DNA of 7,505 nt, from the NCBI GenBank assembly GCA_009782015.1, contig WQUP01000027.1:1-7505 (forward strand), in the 5' to 3' direction. The notes below the pieces were generated by a model, which made no database searches, was not told the origin of the DNA, and saw only the letters and a program-made list of their open reading frames with translations. Of this stretch, positions 1-5,712 are shown one piece after another; the stretch's first letter is position 1, and the number at the start of each line of letters is the position of its first letter. The DNA comes from Endomicrobiia bacterium. Lineage in GTDB: Bacteria; Elusimicrobiota; Endomicrobiia; Endomicrobiales; Endomicrobiaceae. The translations under genes and the position numbers were made by a program.

Positions 1-213
1 GGCGGATCTCCGAGAGCAACGATAAATCTCACGCTTGCCGCAAGAGCTTACGCGTTTCTGCAAGGCAGAGGCTATGTGATACCGGAAGACATAAAAATAA
101 TAGGTCCGGACGTTCTGCGCCACAGGATTTTGATAACTTACGAGGCCGAGGCCGACTCAATCACTTCCGACGAGATAATCGAAAAGATATTCGGCGGCGT
201 GGAAGTACCTTAA
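1..213 (+). CDS. moxR: MoxR-family AAA+ ATPase, C-terminal 70 residues (5' end outside window)
   Basis: The frame is open from the first base and ends at TAA 211-213. The 70 visible residues form the C-terminal lid of a MoxR ATPase. They begin with GGSPRA, where R5 is the sensor-2 arginine of AAA+ proteins. Next comes the helix LAARAYAFLQGRGYVIPEDI, and then GPDVLRHRI at residues 35-43, the hallmark tail of MoxR proteins. The Walker A and B motifs and the arginine finger lie upstream of the window and cannot be checked. MoxR ATPases are cytoplasmic chaperone-like enzymes. They are usually encoded next to DUF58 and VWA-domain proteins, as here, and are thought to act on or through them. The family call is near certain; the substrate is unknown. 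The last bases and the stop belong to a 13-mer that recurs at the end of batA. Confidence 0.96.
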   Translation, partial: GGSPRATINLTLAARAYAFLQGRGYVIPEDIKIIGPDVLRHRILITYEAEADSITSDEIIEKIFGGVEVP

Positions 214-268
214 CGGCAAAAGTGGAGAGTGAAAAGTGGAGAGTGGAGATACGACAACTGCAAATAGT
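211..268. repeat. Purine-rich direct repeat after moxR (copy 1)
   Basis: The stretch starts with TAACGGCA, whose TAA is the moxR stop. It contains AAGTGGAGAGTG twice (220-231 and 234-245, 14-nt period), followed by GAGATACG. A similar tract in the same order lies after the DUF58 gene at 1268-1324. GACAACT (253-259) and AGTTGTC (266-272) form a 7-bp hairpin that runs into the next element. The two tracts have clearly diverged, so they are old or variable copies. I know no function for them. Confidence 0.7.
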
Positions 269-333
269 TGTCACCCTGCGCGAAGTCGCAGGGTCTATAA
301 ATAATAGATTCTGCGACTTCGCGCAGAATGACA
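269..333. repeat. Palindromic intergenic element 1 (TGTCA...TGACA ends, three hairpins)
   Basis: The outer stem is TGTC 269-272 with GACA 330-333. It encloses three abutting hairpins: ACCCTGCG/CGCAGGGT (273-280 and 287-294, loop CGAAGT), CTAT/ATAG (295-298 and 304-307), and ATTCTGCG/CGCAGAAT (308-315 and 322-329, loop ACTTCG). The two halves are also near inverted repeats of each other (22 of 26 positions), so one long stem is an alternative fold. The ends match the elements at 1325, 4423 and 5713. No T-run follows, so it does not look like an intrinsic terminator. Confidence 0.85.
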
Positions 334-371
334 TATTAGATTGCCTAATTTGACGTGCGGATATTCATTCT

Positions 372-376
372 GGAAA
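372..376 (+). promoter_or_regulatory. Ribosome binding site deciding the DUF58 start
   Basis: GGAAA lies 5 nt before ATG 382. The in-frame GTG at 355 has no purine-rich site in front of it. It would add nine residues (MRIFILEII) that are not part of the usual DUF58 start. This favours ATG 382. The match to a Shine-Dalgarno sequence is modest. Confidence 0.55.
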
Positions 377-381
377 TCATT

Positions 382-1263
382 ATGCCGAACAAAGATATAC
401 TAAAAAAACAAATCAGAAAACTGGAAATAAGATCTAATAAGCTGGTTGACGAAGTTTTCGCCGGCCAGTACCAGAGCGTTTTTAAAGGGCACGGCATCGA
501 ATTTGCCGAGGTCAGAGAGTATCAGATCGGCGACGACATAAGAAGCATAGACCGCAATGTCACCGCCCGCCACGGAAAGCCTTATGTAAAGCTTTTTGCC
601 GAAGAAAGAGAACTTACCGTCATTTTTCTTATCGATATGTCGGCGTCGCAGCGGTTCGGAAGCTCGGATAAATTGAAATCAGAGATAGCCGCCGAAGTCG
701 CGGCAGTTCTGGCATTCGCGGCTTTGAAAAATAACGACAGGGCCGGAATGCTCGCGTTTACGGACAAAACCGAAAAAATAATACCTCCCAAAAAAGGCAA
801 AAATAACATCTTAAGGATTATCGACGAAATACTTAGCGCAAAAGCTTCCGGAGCGAAAACTTCGATCTCAAAAGCTTTAAAAGCGATCAACGAGATATGG
901 CGTAAAAGGGCCGTAGTCTTTTTGATATCCGATTTCCAGGACAGCGGATACGAACGGGATTTGGCGATAACGGCCAGAAGACATGACCTTATCTGCATTA
1001 AGATAAGCGACGTCAGAGAGAAAGAACTGCCTGCCGCAGGGCTTGCGGAGCTGCGCGACAGCGAAACCGGAGAATATGTTACGGTTGACAGCGGTGCGGC
1101 AAACGGGATTCTGAAAAAATATAATGCCGAATTTGAGCATAATACGGACAGGATATTCAAAAGGGCGAAGGTTGACGTTATAGATTTGAACACCAAAGAT
1201 TCTTATATTCACCCTCTCATAAAATTTTTTAAACAGAGAGAAAGGCGTTTTGCGCTGGGATAG
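382..1263 (+). CDS. DUF58 domain protein, MoxR partner
   Basis: This 293-residue protein is a typical full-length short DUF58 protein with no signal peptide or membrane segment, so it is probably cytoplasmic. The N-terminal signature runs through FAGQYQSVFKGHGIEF (about 26-41), REYQIGDDIRSID (45-57) and NVTARHGKPYVK (59-70), then EEREL. A VWA-like fold follows. It carries the metal-site motif D85-x-S87-x-S89 (DMSAS) after the strand TVIFLI, the segment NNDRAGMLAFTD (117-128), a threonine at 160 and LISDFQD at 181-187. DUF58 genes nearly always follow moxR, as this one does 168 nt downstream. The protein is presumed to work with MoxR, but its biochemical role is not established. The family motif usually reads IDWN, and here residue 58 is arginine (CGC). 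ATG 382 is preferred over GTG 355 because of its ribosome binding site and the family's usual N-terminus. Confidence 0.93.
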   Translation: MPNKDILKKQIRKLEIRSNKLVDEVFAGQYQSVFKGHGIEFAEVREYQIGDDIRSIDRNVTARHGKPYVKLFAEERELTVIFLIDMSASQRFGSSDKLKSEIAAEVAAVLAFAALKNNDRAGMLAFTDKTEKIIPPKKGKNNILRIIDEILSAKASGAKTSISKALKAINEIWRKRAVVFLISDFQDSGYERDLAITARRHDLICIKISDVREKELPAAGLAELRDSETGEYVTVDSGAANGILKKYNAEFEHNTDRIFKRAKVDVIDLNTKDSYIHPLIKFFKQRERRFALG

Positions 1264-1267
1264 CGCC

Positions 1268-1324
1268 TAACGGCAGAGTGAAGAGTGGAGAGTGAGGAGT
1301 GAAGATACGGCAACGGCAAGTAGC
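1268..1324. repeat. Purine-rich repeat after the DUF58 gene (copy 2)
   Basis: It begins with TAACGGCA 5 nt after the DUF58 stop. It continues with GAGTGAAGAGTGGAGAGTG and AGATACGGCAACGGCAAGTAG, in the same order as the tract at 211-268 but with many substitutions. It leads directly into palindromic element 2, so the purine tract and the palindrome recur as one composite unit of about 120-145 nt. Confidence 0.68.
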
Positions 1325-1412
1325 TGTCACCCTGCGCGAAGTCGCAGGGTCTATAAAAATTGCCGTCTGATATGGATTCTGCGACTTCGCTGGCGCTTCG
1401 AGCAGAATGACA
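1325..1412. repeat. Palindromic intergenic element 2 (longer copy of element 1)
   Basis: The first 31 bases (1325-1355) match element 1: TGTC, the ACCCTGCG/CGCAGGGT hairpin, then CTATA. The middle loop is replaced by a longer one containing TTGCCGTCTGA. In RNA, CTATA and TATGG can still pair using one G-U. The third arm ATTCTGC/GCAGAAT (1376-1382 and 1402-1408) carries an 11-nt insertion relative to element 1. The end is CAGAATGACA (1403-1412). There is no T-run after it. Confidence 0.83.
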
Positions 1413-1434
1413 ATCCGAGTTTTAGAGACACTCT

Positions 1435-1440
1435 GAGGAT
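1435..1440 (+). promoter_or_regulatory. Ribosome binding site for the mini-BatD gene
   Basis: GAGGAT ends 7 nt before ATG 1448. It fixes that start against an in-frame start at 1292, which would place the palindromic repeat inside the protein and bury the signal peptide. Confidence 0.75.
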
Positions 1441-1447
1441 AAATCCG

Positions 1448-2317
1448 ATGTCTAAAAAAATATTTCTTTTGGTTTTAGTTTTGCTTCTTCCGGTGTTTGT
1501 TTTTGCCGATGACATTAAGAGTTCGATCTCATTGAGCAAAAGCAAAGCTTTTGTCGGAGATGAGATCAAGTCCGTCATAACGGCCGAGCTTCCGGCAGGG
1601 GCATTCATAAACTCAAACCAAAACGTATCGTTTAATAATTTCGACATAATAAATTCCGCAGTAAGACATGTGTCTTCGTCGCCGAACGTATATGAGCTTG
1701 CATATACTCTGGCGGCTTACAATACGGGCGTTTTTAAAGTCGAACCTGCGGCAATAAGCTATTCCGATGCCGTAGGCTCCGAGAAGATCTTTTTTACGCC
1801 GGCAGCGCAAATAGAGATTGAAAGCGTTTTGACTTACGGCGGAAAAGACATCAAAGACATAAAGCCGCTGAAAAAACTTAAAATAAAGCCGGCGTATTTG
1901 GCGGCTTTGATAGTAGTCCTCATGCTGATTTTGTTTTTGTCCGTAAAACTTGTACAAGAGATCAACGAAAAACGCCGCAAAGCCGTTGTCGTTTTAGATC
2001 CGAAAACCGAAGCTCTAAACAATCTTAATATGCTGTATGAGGAAAAAAATAAAAAAGAAACGAAGTTTCTCTACTACAGAATGTCGGAAATATTAAGGAT
2101 GTACATAGCGAAAGTGCGCTCGTTAAACACGATGGAGATGACTGCTTCAGAGTTTACGGCGGTTTTGAGAAATATGCTTCCGCCGGACGTTCGGGAAACC
2201 GACGTGAAAAGTTATATGAAGATTTTCAATCTCGCGCGCTATGCGGGCTTAAGACCTTCGGAAGAAGAGACTGAAAAAAACTTTAAATTTACAAGGGAAC
2301 TTTTGGAAAAATTATGA
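1448..2317 (+). CDS. Exported single-pass membrane protein, BatD-like in miniature (DUF4381-like tail)
   Basis: The protein has 289 residues. Residues 1-20 are a Sec signal peptide (KK, hydrophobic core, cleavage after VFA before DD). Residues 21-130 form a short beta-rich domain whose start, ISLSKSKAFVGDEIKSVIT, has the form of a BatD repeat (x-K-x-x-x-x-VGD). DIKDIKPLKKLKIKP (134-148) leads into a membrane segment at about 149-168. The cytoplasmic tail contains YYRMSEILRMYIAKV (209-223) and MTASEFTAVL (231-240), the helical pattern of DUF4381 and BatD tails. The predicted layout is a periplasmic sensor- or scaffold-like domain joined to a cytoplasmic protein-binding domain. The stop codon overlaps the batA start in ATGA, so translation of the two is probably coupled. 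The start at 1448 follows a good ribosome site. The architecture is confident; the exact family name and function are not. Confidence 0.85.
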   Translation: MSKKIFLLVLVLLLPVFVFADDIKSSISLSKSKAFVGDEIKSVITAELPAGAFINSNQNVSFNNFDIINSAVRHVSSSPNVYELAYTLAAYNTGVFKVEPAAISYSDAVGSEKIFFTPAAQIEIESVLTYGGKDIKDIKPLKKLKIKPAYLAALIVVLMLILFLSVKLVQEINEKRRKAVVVLDPKTEALNNLNMLYEEKNKKETKFLYYRMSEILRMYIAKVRSLNTMEMTASEFTAVLRNMLPPDVRETDVKSYMKIFNLARYAGLRPSEEETEKNFKFTRELLEKL

Positions 2318-3285
2318 GATTTGCAAATCCGATGCTTCTTATTCTTCTTCTTTTGGCTTTGCTCCTTTTTCTTTTTCTCGGGAAAAGAACGAAAAAAGGC
2401 GAAGCCTTTATATCTTTTCCGCTTGTTTCGGCTTTCAAAGGCCGCAAACAAAACCAAAGAGTTTTTTTGCTTAAACTTTTGGAAGTTTTTAAATATCTTG
2501 TCGTCATAATTCTTATCATAGCAGCCGCCAGGCCTCAGGAAGGGCGGAGTTTCGAGCAGGCAAACGACAGCGGCATAAACATAATGATAGCGCTCGATAC
2601 GTCAAGCAGCATGCAGGCTCCGGATTTTGCTCCTCTGGACAGAATGCAGGCGGCGAAAAAAGTCGCCGCGGATTTTGTGAACATGAGAAACAACGACAAA
2701 ATAGGGCTTGTCGCTTTCGCGGGACTTGCGTTCACCCAGTCGCCGCTCACTACCGACAAAAGTTCGCTTGCAAAGTTTATAGAGGGGATAAACATAGGCG
2801 ATACCGGCGTTGACGGCACGGCCATAGGTTCGGCGATAATGACCGCGGCAAACAGGCTTAAAGACAGCAAGGGCAAAAGCAAAATCATTATTCTCATAAC
2901 CGACGGAAACAACAATATGGGCGAAATAGATCCGGTTACGGCTTCTAAAGTCGCGAAATCGCTCGGCATCAAAATTTATACCATAGGAGTAGGGCGCAAA
3001 GGGGGCGGCGGATTTTTGGGCGGGATGGGCATTGTAACCGATGAATTGAACGAAGAGCCGCTGATGGAAATAGCAAGCAATACGGGCGGAGAGTACTTCA
3101 GGGCCGGAGATGCGAAATCTTTTGCCGATATAATGAAAACGATAGACGCTTTGGAAAAGGACGATATCAGCTCAAGAAAATTCGTAAGCTACAAAGAGCT
3201 GTTTCAGCCTTTTGTTCTTTTCGCGCTGATAGCCATGCTTCTGGCCGTGTTTTTGGAAAATACTTATTTGAGGAAAATACCTTAA
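2314..3285 (+). CDS. batA: BatA, membrane-anchored VWA-domain protein
   Basis: The 323 residues match the usual BatA length. Hydrophobic segments at about 7-22 and 58-72 are followed by ARPQEG, the classic pre-VWA motif. The VWA domain has a complete metal-ion site: D95-x-S97-x-S99 (DTSSSM), T169 in DGTAIG, and D197 in LITDGNNN. GLVAFAGLAFTQSPLTTDKS (131-150) and KIYTIGVG (220-227) are strongly BatA-like, as is the tail with a third membrane segment (about 299-314) and LENTYLRKIP at the end. The VWA domain should lie in the loop between the second and third membrane segments. Its side of the membrane is not certain from sequence. A glycine-rich stretch KGGGGFLGGMG (229-239) sits where other BatA and BatB proteins have an APVP-type loop. 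The start is fixed by the ATGA overlap with the previous gene. Confidence 0.95.
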   Translation: MRFANPMLLILLLLALLLFLFLGKRTKKGEAFISFPLVSAFKGRKQNQRVFLLKLLEVFKYLVVIILIIAAARPQEGRSFEQANDSGINIMIALDTSSSMQAPDFAPLDRMQAAKKVAADFVNMRNNDKIGLVAFAGLAFTQSPLTTDKSSLAKFIEGINIGDTGVDGTAIGSAIMTAANRLKDSKGKSKIIILITDGNNNMGEIDPVTASKVAKSLGIKIYTIGVGRKGGGGFLGGMGIVTDELNEEPLMEIASNTGGEYFRAGDAKSFADIMKTIDALEKDDISSRKFVSYKELFQPFVLFALIAMLLAVFLENTYLRKIP

Positions 3286-3397
3286 CGGCAATTAATAATT
3301 AATAGTGAATAGTTAATAATTAACGGCAAAAAACAATAAATGTTGCGGCGTAGCCGCTCCTAAACTATTAATTATTCACTATTAACTATTAATTAAT
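3286..3397. repeat. AT-rich inverted repeat with GC-rich core hairpin, between batA and batB
   Basis: TAACGGCA (3283-3290, its TAA being the batA stop) precedes an arm of TTAATAGTGAATA-type sequence. The arm 3297-3321 pairs with 3363-3387 at about 22 of 25 positions. TAACGGCA occurs again at 3321-3328. The centre holds the perfect hairpin GCGGC-GTA-GCCGC (3345-3357), which stands out in base composition. The ends are unlike those of the four TGTCA...TGACA elements, so this is a different repeat family. Confidence 0.78.
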
Positions 3398-3414
3398 CAA
3401 AGGGTTTCAAGAAA

Positions 3415-4416
3415 ATGTTCGCAAATAAATCGTACCTTTTATTGCTGCTTTTGATTCCGGTTATTGTCCTTCTTCTTTCGTTTTTTTACGAGAAGAGAAA
3501 GAGGGCGGTCGCCATTTTTGTTTCGGAAAGCAGGATTTCAGAGTTGAGCAATGTAAGCTTTAGAGCGTACAAACTGAAAAATTTGTTTTTCGTGCTGGCG
3601 CTGATTTTTCTGATAATAGCCGTTGCCAGACCGCGCTGGGGAGAGAAACGCGAAGAAGTTATAAAAGAGTCTTCGGAAGTCGTGCTGGCGCTTGACGTTT
3701 CAAACAGTATGCTTGCTAAAGATATAACGCCATGCAGGCTTGAGGCCGCGAAAGCTCTTCTTTCGACGGTCATAAGCGATAACGAAGGCGAAAAAATAGG
3801 AATTATAACGTTTGCCGGAAACGCGATGTGGGCGTGCCCCATGACGTACGACGTTGATGCGCTTAAATCTTTTTTGTCGGGAGCTCAGGCCGGCAGCATG
3901 CCAATCGGCGGAACGCAGCTTAGCAGCGTGGTAAATCTTGCGGCAAAAGCGCTGAGCGCCGGCGCGCAAAACGCAAAACTTATGATTTTGATTTCCGACG
4001 GAGAAGACCACGATTCCGCCATAGGCGGCGCCGTTAAAAATGCAAAAGATTCTGGCCTTAAAATCATAACCGCCGCCGTAGGCACGCAGCAAGGCGCTCC
4101 GGTGCCGTTCAAAGACGAATTCGGAAACGTAAGCGGTTATATCAAGGACGGCTCCGGGAAAATAGTTATGAGCAGGGCAAATACGGAGCTCCTGAGAAAA
4201 ATAGCCGCTGAAACCGGCGGACAGTTTTTAGAGCTTTCGGGCGGCTCAGTAACGCGGGAGCTGTCAAAAGCGATAAAAGAGGCTAAAAAGAGCAAGTTCG
4301 GGACAACCGAAAACTCAAATAAAAAGGAAAGATTTCAGATTTTTCTCATAGCGGCAATCATAGCTTTCTTGATTTCGTTTGCAATACGCACCGGATTGGT
4401 TATAAAAAATGAATAA
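3415..4416 (+). CDS. batB: BatB, membrane-anchored VWA-domain protein
   Basis: The protein has 333 residues. Membrane segments lie at about 7-23 and 57-71, then ARPRWGEKREEV (71-82), the usual link to the VWA domain. The metal site is complete: D94-x-S96-x-S98 (DVSNSM), T167 in IGGTQLS, and D195 in ILISDGEDHD. Other BatB signatures are LAKDITPCRLEAAK (100-113), GIITFAGNAMWACPMTYDVDA (129-149) and TQQGAPVPFKDEFGN (224-238). A C-terminal membrane segment covers about 308-326. In some bacteria BatB is fused to the TPR protein BatC, but here they are separate genes 104 nt apart. BatB differs from its neighbour BatA in the SDGED and GAPVP motifs, which is why the two are named in this order. The ribosome site is weak (AGGG about 10 nt upstream, then AAGAAA). 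Confidence 0.94.
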   Translation: MFANKSYLLLLLLIPVIVLLLSFFYEKRKRAVAIFVSESRISELSNVSFRAYKLKNLFFVLALIFLIIAVARPRWGEKREEVIKESSEVVLALDVSNSMLAKDITPCRLEAAKALLSTVISDNEGEKIGIITFAGNAMWACPMTYDVDALKSFLSGAQAGSMPIGGTQLSSVVNLAAKALSAGAQNAKLMILISDGEDHDSAIGGAVKNAKDSGLKIITAAVGTQQGAPVPFKDEFGNVSGYIKDGSGKIVMSRANTELLRKIAAETGGQFLELSGGSVTRELSKAIKEAKKSKFGTTENSNKKERFQIFLIAAIIAFLISFAIRTGLVIKNE

Positions 4417-4422
4417 ATTTTG

Positions 4423-4496
4423 TGTCATGCTGAACTCGTTTCAGGGTCTTGCCGTTAAACAATAAAGACAGATCCTGAAACGAGTTCAGGATGACA
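4423..4496. repeat. Palindromic intergenic element 3 (TGTCAT...ATGACA ends)
   Basis: The arms are near-perfect inverted repeats (25 of 27 positions). The element can also fold as an outer stem TGTCAT/ATGACA around three hairpins: CTGAA/TTCAG (4430-4434 and 4440-4444), GTCTT/AAGAC (4446-4450 and 4465-4469), and CCTGAA/TTCAGG (4474-4479 and 4485-4490). The middle loop contains TGCCGTTA, the complement of the TAACGGCA octamer found after moxR, DUF58 and batA. It starts 6 nt after the batB stop and has no following T-run. Confidence 0.87.
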
Positions 4497-4520
4497 ATAT
4501 AAGAGGACAATTTTTAAAAT

Positions 4521-5699
4521 ATGAAATTTAAAATCGCTCTAATCATATTATTGATTGTTATTTTAGCGCTCATTTTGTTTTTCTCCGGCAAAAACATAAG
4601 GAAAAACAACGAGGGCGTCAGAGCTTTTGACAAAGGCGATTTTAAGAAAGCTTCGGAAATTTTAAATAAGGAAGCCGAAAACAAAAAAAGTGCCGACATA
4701 TTGGCTAACTCAGCCGGCGCGGATTACAAAAATAACGGCTTTGAAGCCGCGGCAAAAAAATATAACGAGGTTCTCAATTCGCAAAACGCTTCAAAAAAGA
4801 ACAGATTTGACGCGCTTTACGGGCTTGGCAACGCCGCTTTCAAGGAAAATAAACTTCAGGAGGCCGCTGATTTTTATAAGAAGGCTTTGAAGGTAAATCC
4901 AGGAGATAAAGATGCCAAATACAATCTTGAGTTTGTTCTTAAGAAGATGAACGAACGGCAACAGCAGCAAAATAATAAAGACCAGTCCGACAAAGAAAAT
5001 AAAAAAGACGAGCAGAAGCAGAACGGCGGTTCAAATAAAGATCAAAAAGATAATCAGCAGAAATCCGGGGCTGGCGCGCAGCAGCAGCTTGACCAAAACT
5101 CGCGCGACCAAAAAAAGAACGAGGCGAAAAACGAAGAAGCCAAACAAAGAGAAAGCGAGGCAAAAGAAAGCGAAGAAAACAGCAAGAAAGAGAAAGAGGC
5201 TGCCGCCGCCAAAAAGAAAGAGCTTGAAAATAAACTAAACGACGCGCAAAAACAGGGAGCCGCCGGCTCAGGAGGCGAAGCCTCCAGAGGCAAAGCTGCC
5301 GAGCAGCAGAAAAAAGATTTGCAAAAGCAGATTCAAGAGCAGGAACAGAAAATGAAAGAGGCTTCTGCCCGCGAGGAAGAAAGCAAAAAAGAACAACAAA
5401 AGCAGCAGCAGGCGCAGAAAGAAGCGGAGCAAAAGAAAAAAGAGCTTGACGCCGAAAAAGAAAAACTGCTCGAACAGCTCAAAGCCGAACAGGCTGCGCA
5501 GCAAAAGCAGAACGAAGATAAAGACAAACAAAACCAGACCGGTCAGCTTCAGGCGGCTCAAAACTCTCGGAAAAAACCGGACAATAACGAATTTTCGTCT
5601 ATTCTCAACTATTACGACGAGTCGGATAAACAAAATATGAGAACGCGCAACGATAAAGCGCAAAAAGCGGCCGTAATTCAGCCGCAAGAGGATTGGTGA
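4521..5699 (+). CDS. batC: BatC, TPR protein with long Gln/Lys/Glu-rich coiled-coil region
   Basis: The protein has 392 residues. A signal anchor at about 5-22 is followed by TPR-like helices at 28-140. The clearest repeat is ALYGLGNAAFKENKLQEAADFYKKALKVNPGDKDAKYNL (98-136). Residues 145-345 are extremely rich in Q, K, E and A, with long runs predicted to be coiled coil (about 262-330). This type of tail is known in BatC. The last residues, ILNYYDESDKQ (361-371) and QEDW (389-392), resemble the conserved BatC end, which argues that the frame is intact despite the low complexity. TPR domains bind proteins, and BatC is assumed to contact BatA or BatB. The side of the membrane is probably periplasmic by analogy, but flanking charges are ambiguous. 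The ribosome site is poor: GAGG is about 14 nt upstream of ATG, just after palindromic element 3. Confidence 0.92.
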   Translation: MKFKIALIILLIVILALILFFSGKNIRKNNEGVRAFDKGDFKKASEILNKEAENKKSADILANSAGADYKNNGFEAAAKKYNEVLNSQNASKKNRFDALYGLGNAAFKENKLQEAADFYKKALKVNPGDKDAKYNLEFVLKKMNERQQQQNNKDQSDKENKKDEQKQNGGSNKDQKDNQQKSGAGAQQQLDQNSRDQKKNEAKNEEAKQRESEAKESEENSKKEKEAAAAKKKELENKLNDAQKQGAAGSGGEASRGKAAEQQKKDLQKQIQEQEQKMKEASAREEESKKEQQKQQQAQKEAEQKKKELDAEKEKLLEQLKAEQAAQQKQNEDKDKQNQTGQLQAAQNSRKKPDNNEFSSILNYYDESDKQNMRTRNDKAQKAAVIQPQEDW

Positions 5700-5712
5700 T
5701 ATGCCCCGTTGT

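Noticed and set aside
211..333. CRISPR-like array made by the repeated units
   Set aside because: Only two diverged purine repeats with no regular spacers are present, and the palindromes are single copies per gap. No cas genes are present.
350..355. TTGACG as a -35 promoter box before the DUF58 gene
   Set aside because: There is no acceptable -10 hexamer at 16-18 nt spacing, and the site lies inside an operon.
355..381. GTG start nine codons upstream in the DUF58 gene
   Set aside because: There is no ribosome site before it and the extra residues are outside the family's usual start. ATG 382 fits better.
1292..1447. 52-residue N-terminal extension of the mini-BatD
   Set aside because: It is translated from the purine repeat and palindromic element 2, and would place the signal peptide in the protein interior. 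ATG 1448 has a good ribosome site.
4423..4496. Inverted repeat after batB as an intrinsic terminator
   Set aside because: No T-run follows either arm, the arms are symmetric in sequence on both strands, and batC starts 24 nt later in the same operon.
5268..5687. Long minus-strand reading frames opposite batC
   Set aside because: They are Leu/Phe/Ser-rich shadows produced by the complement of the Q/K/E-rich codons of batC. They have no start context and no recognisable domain.
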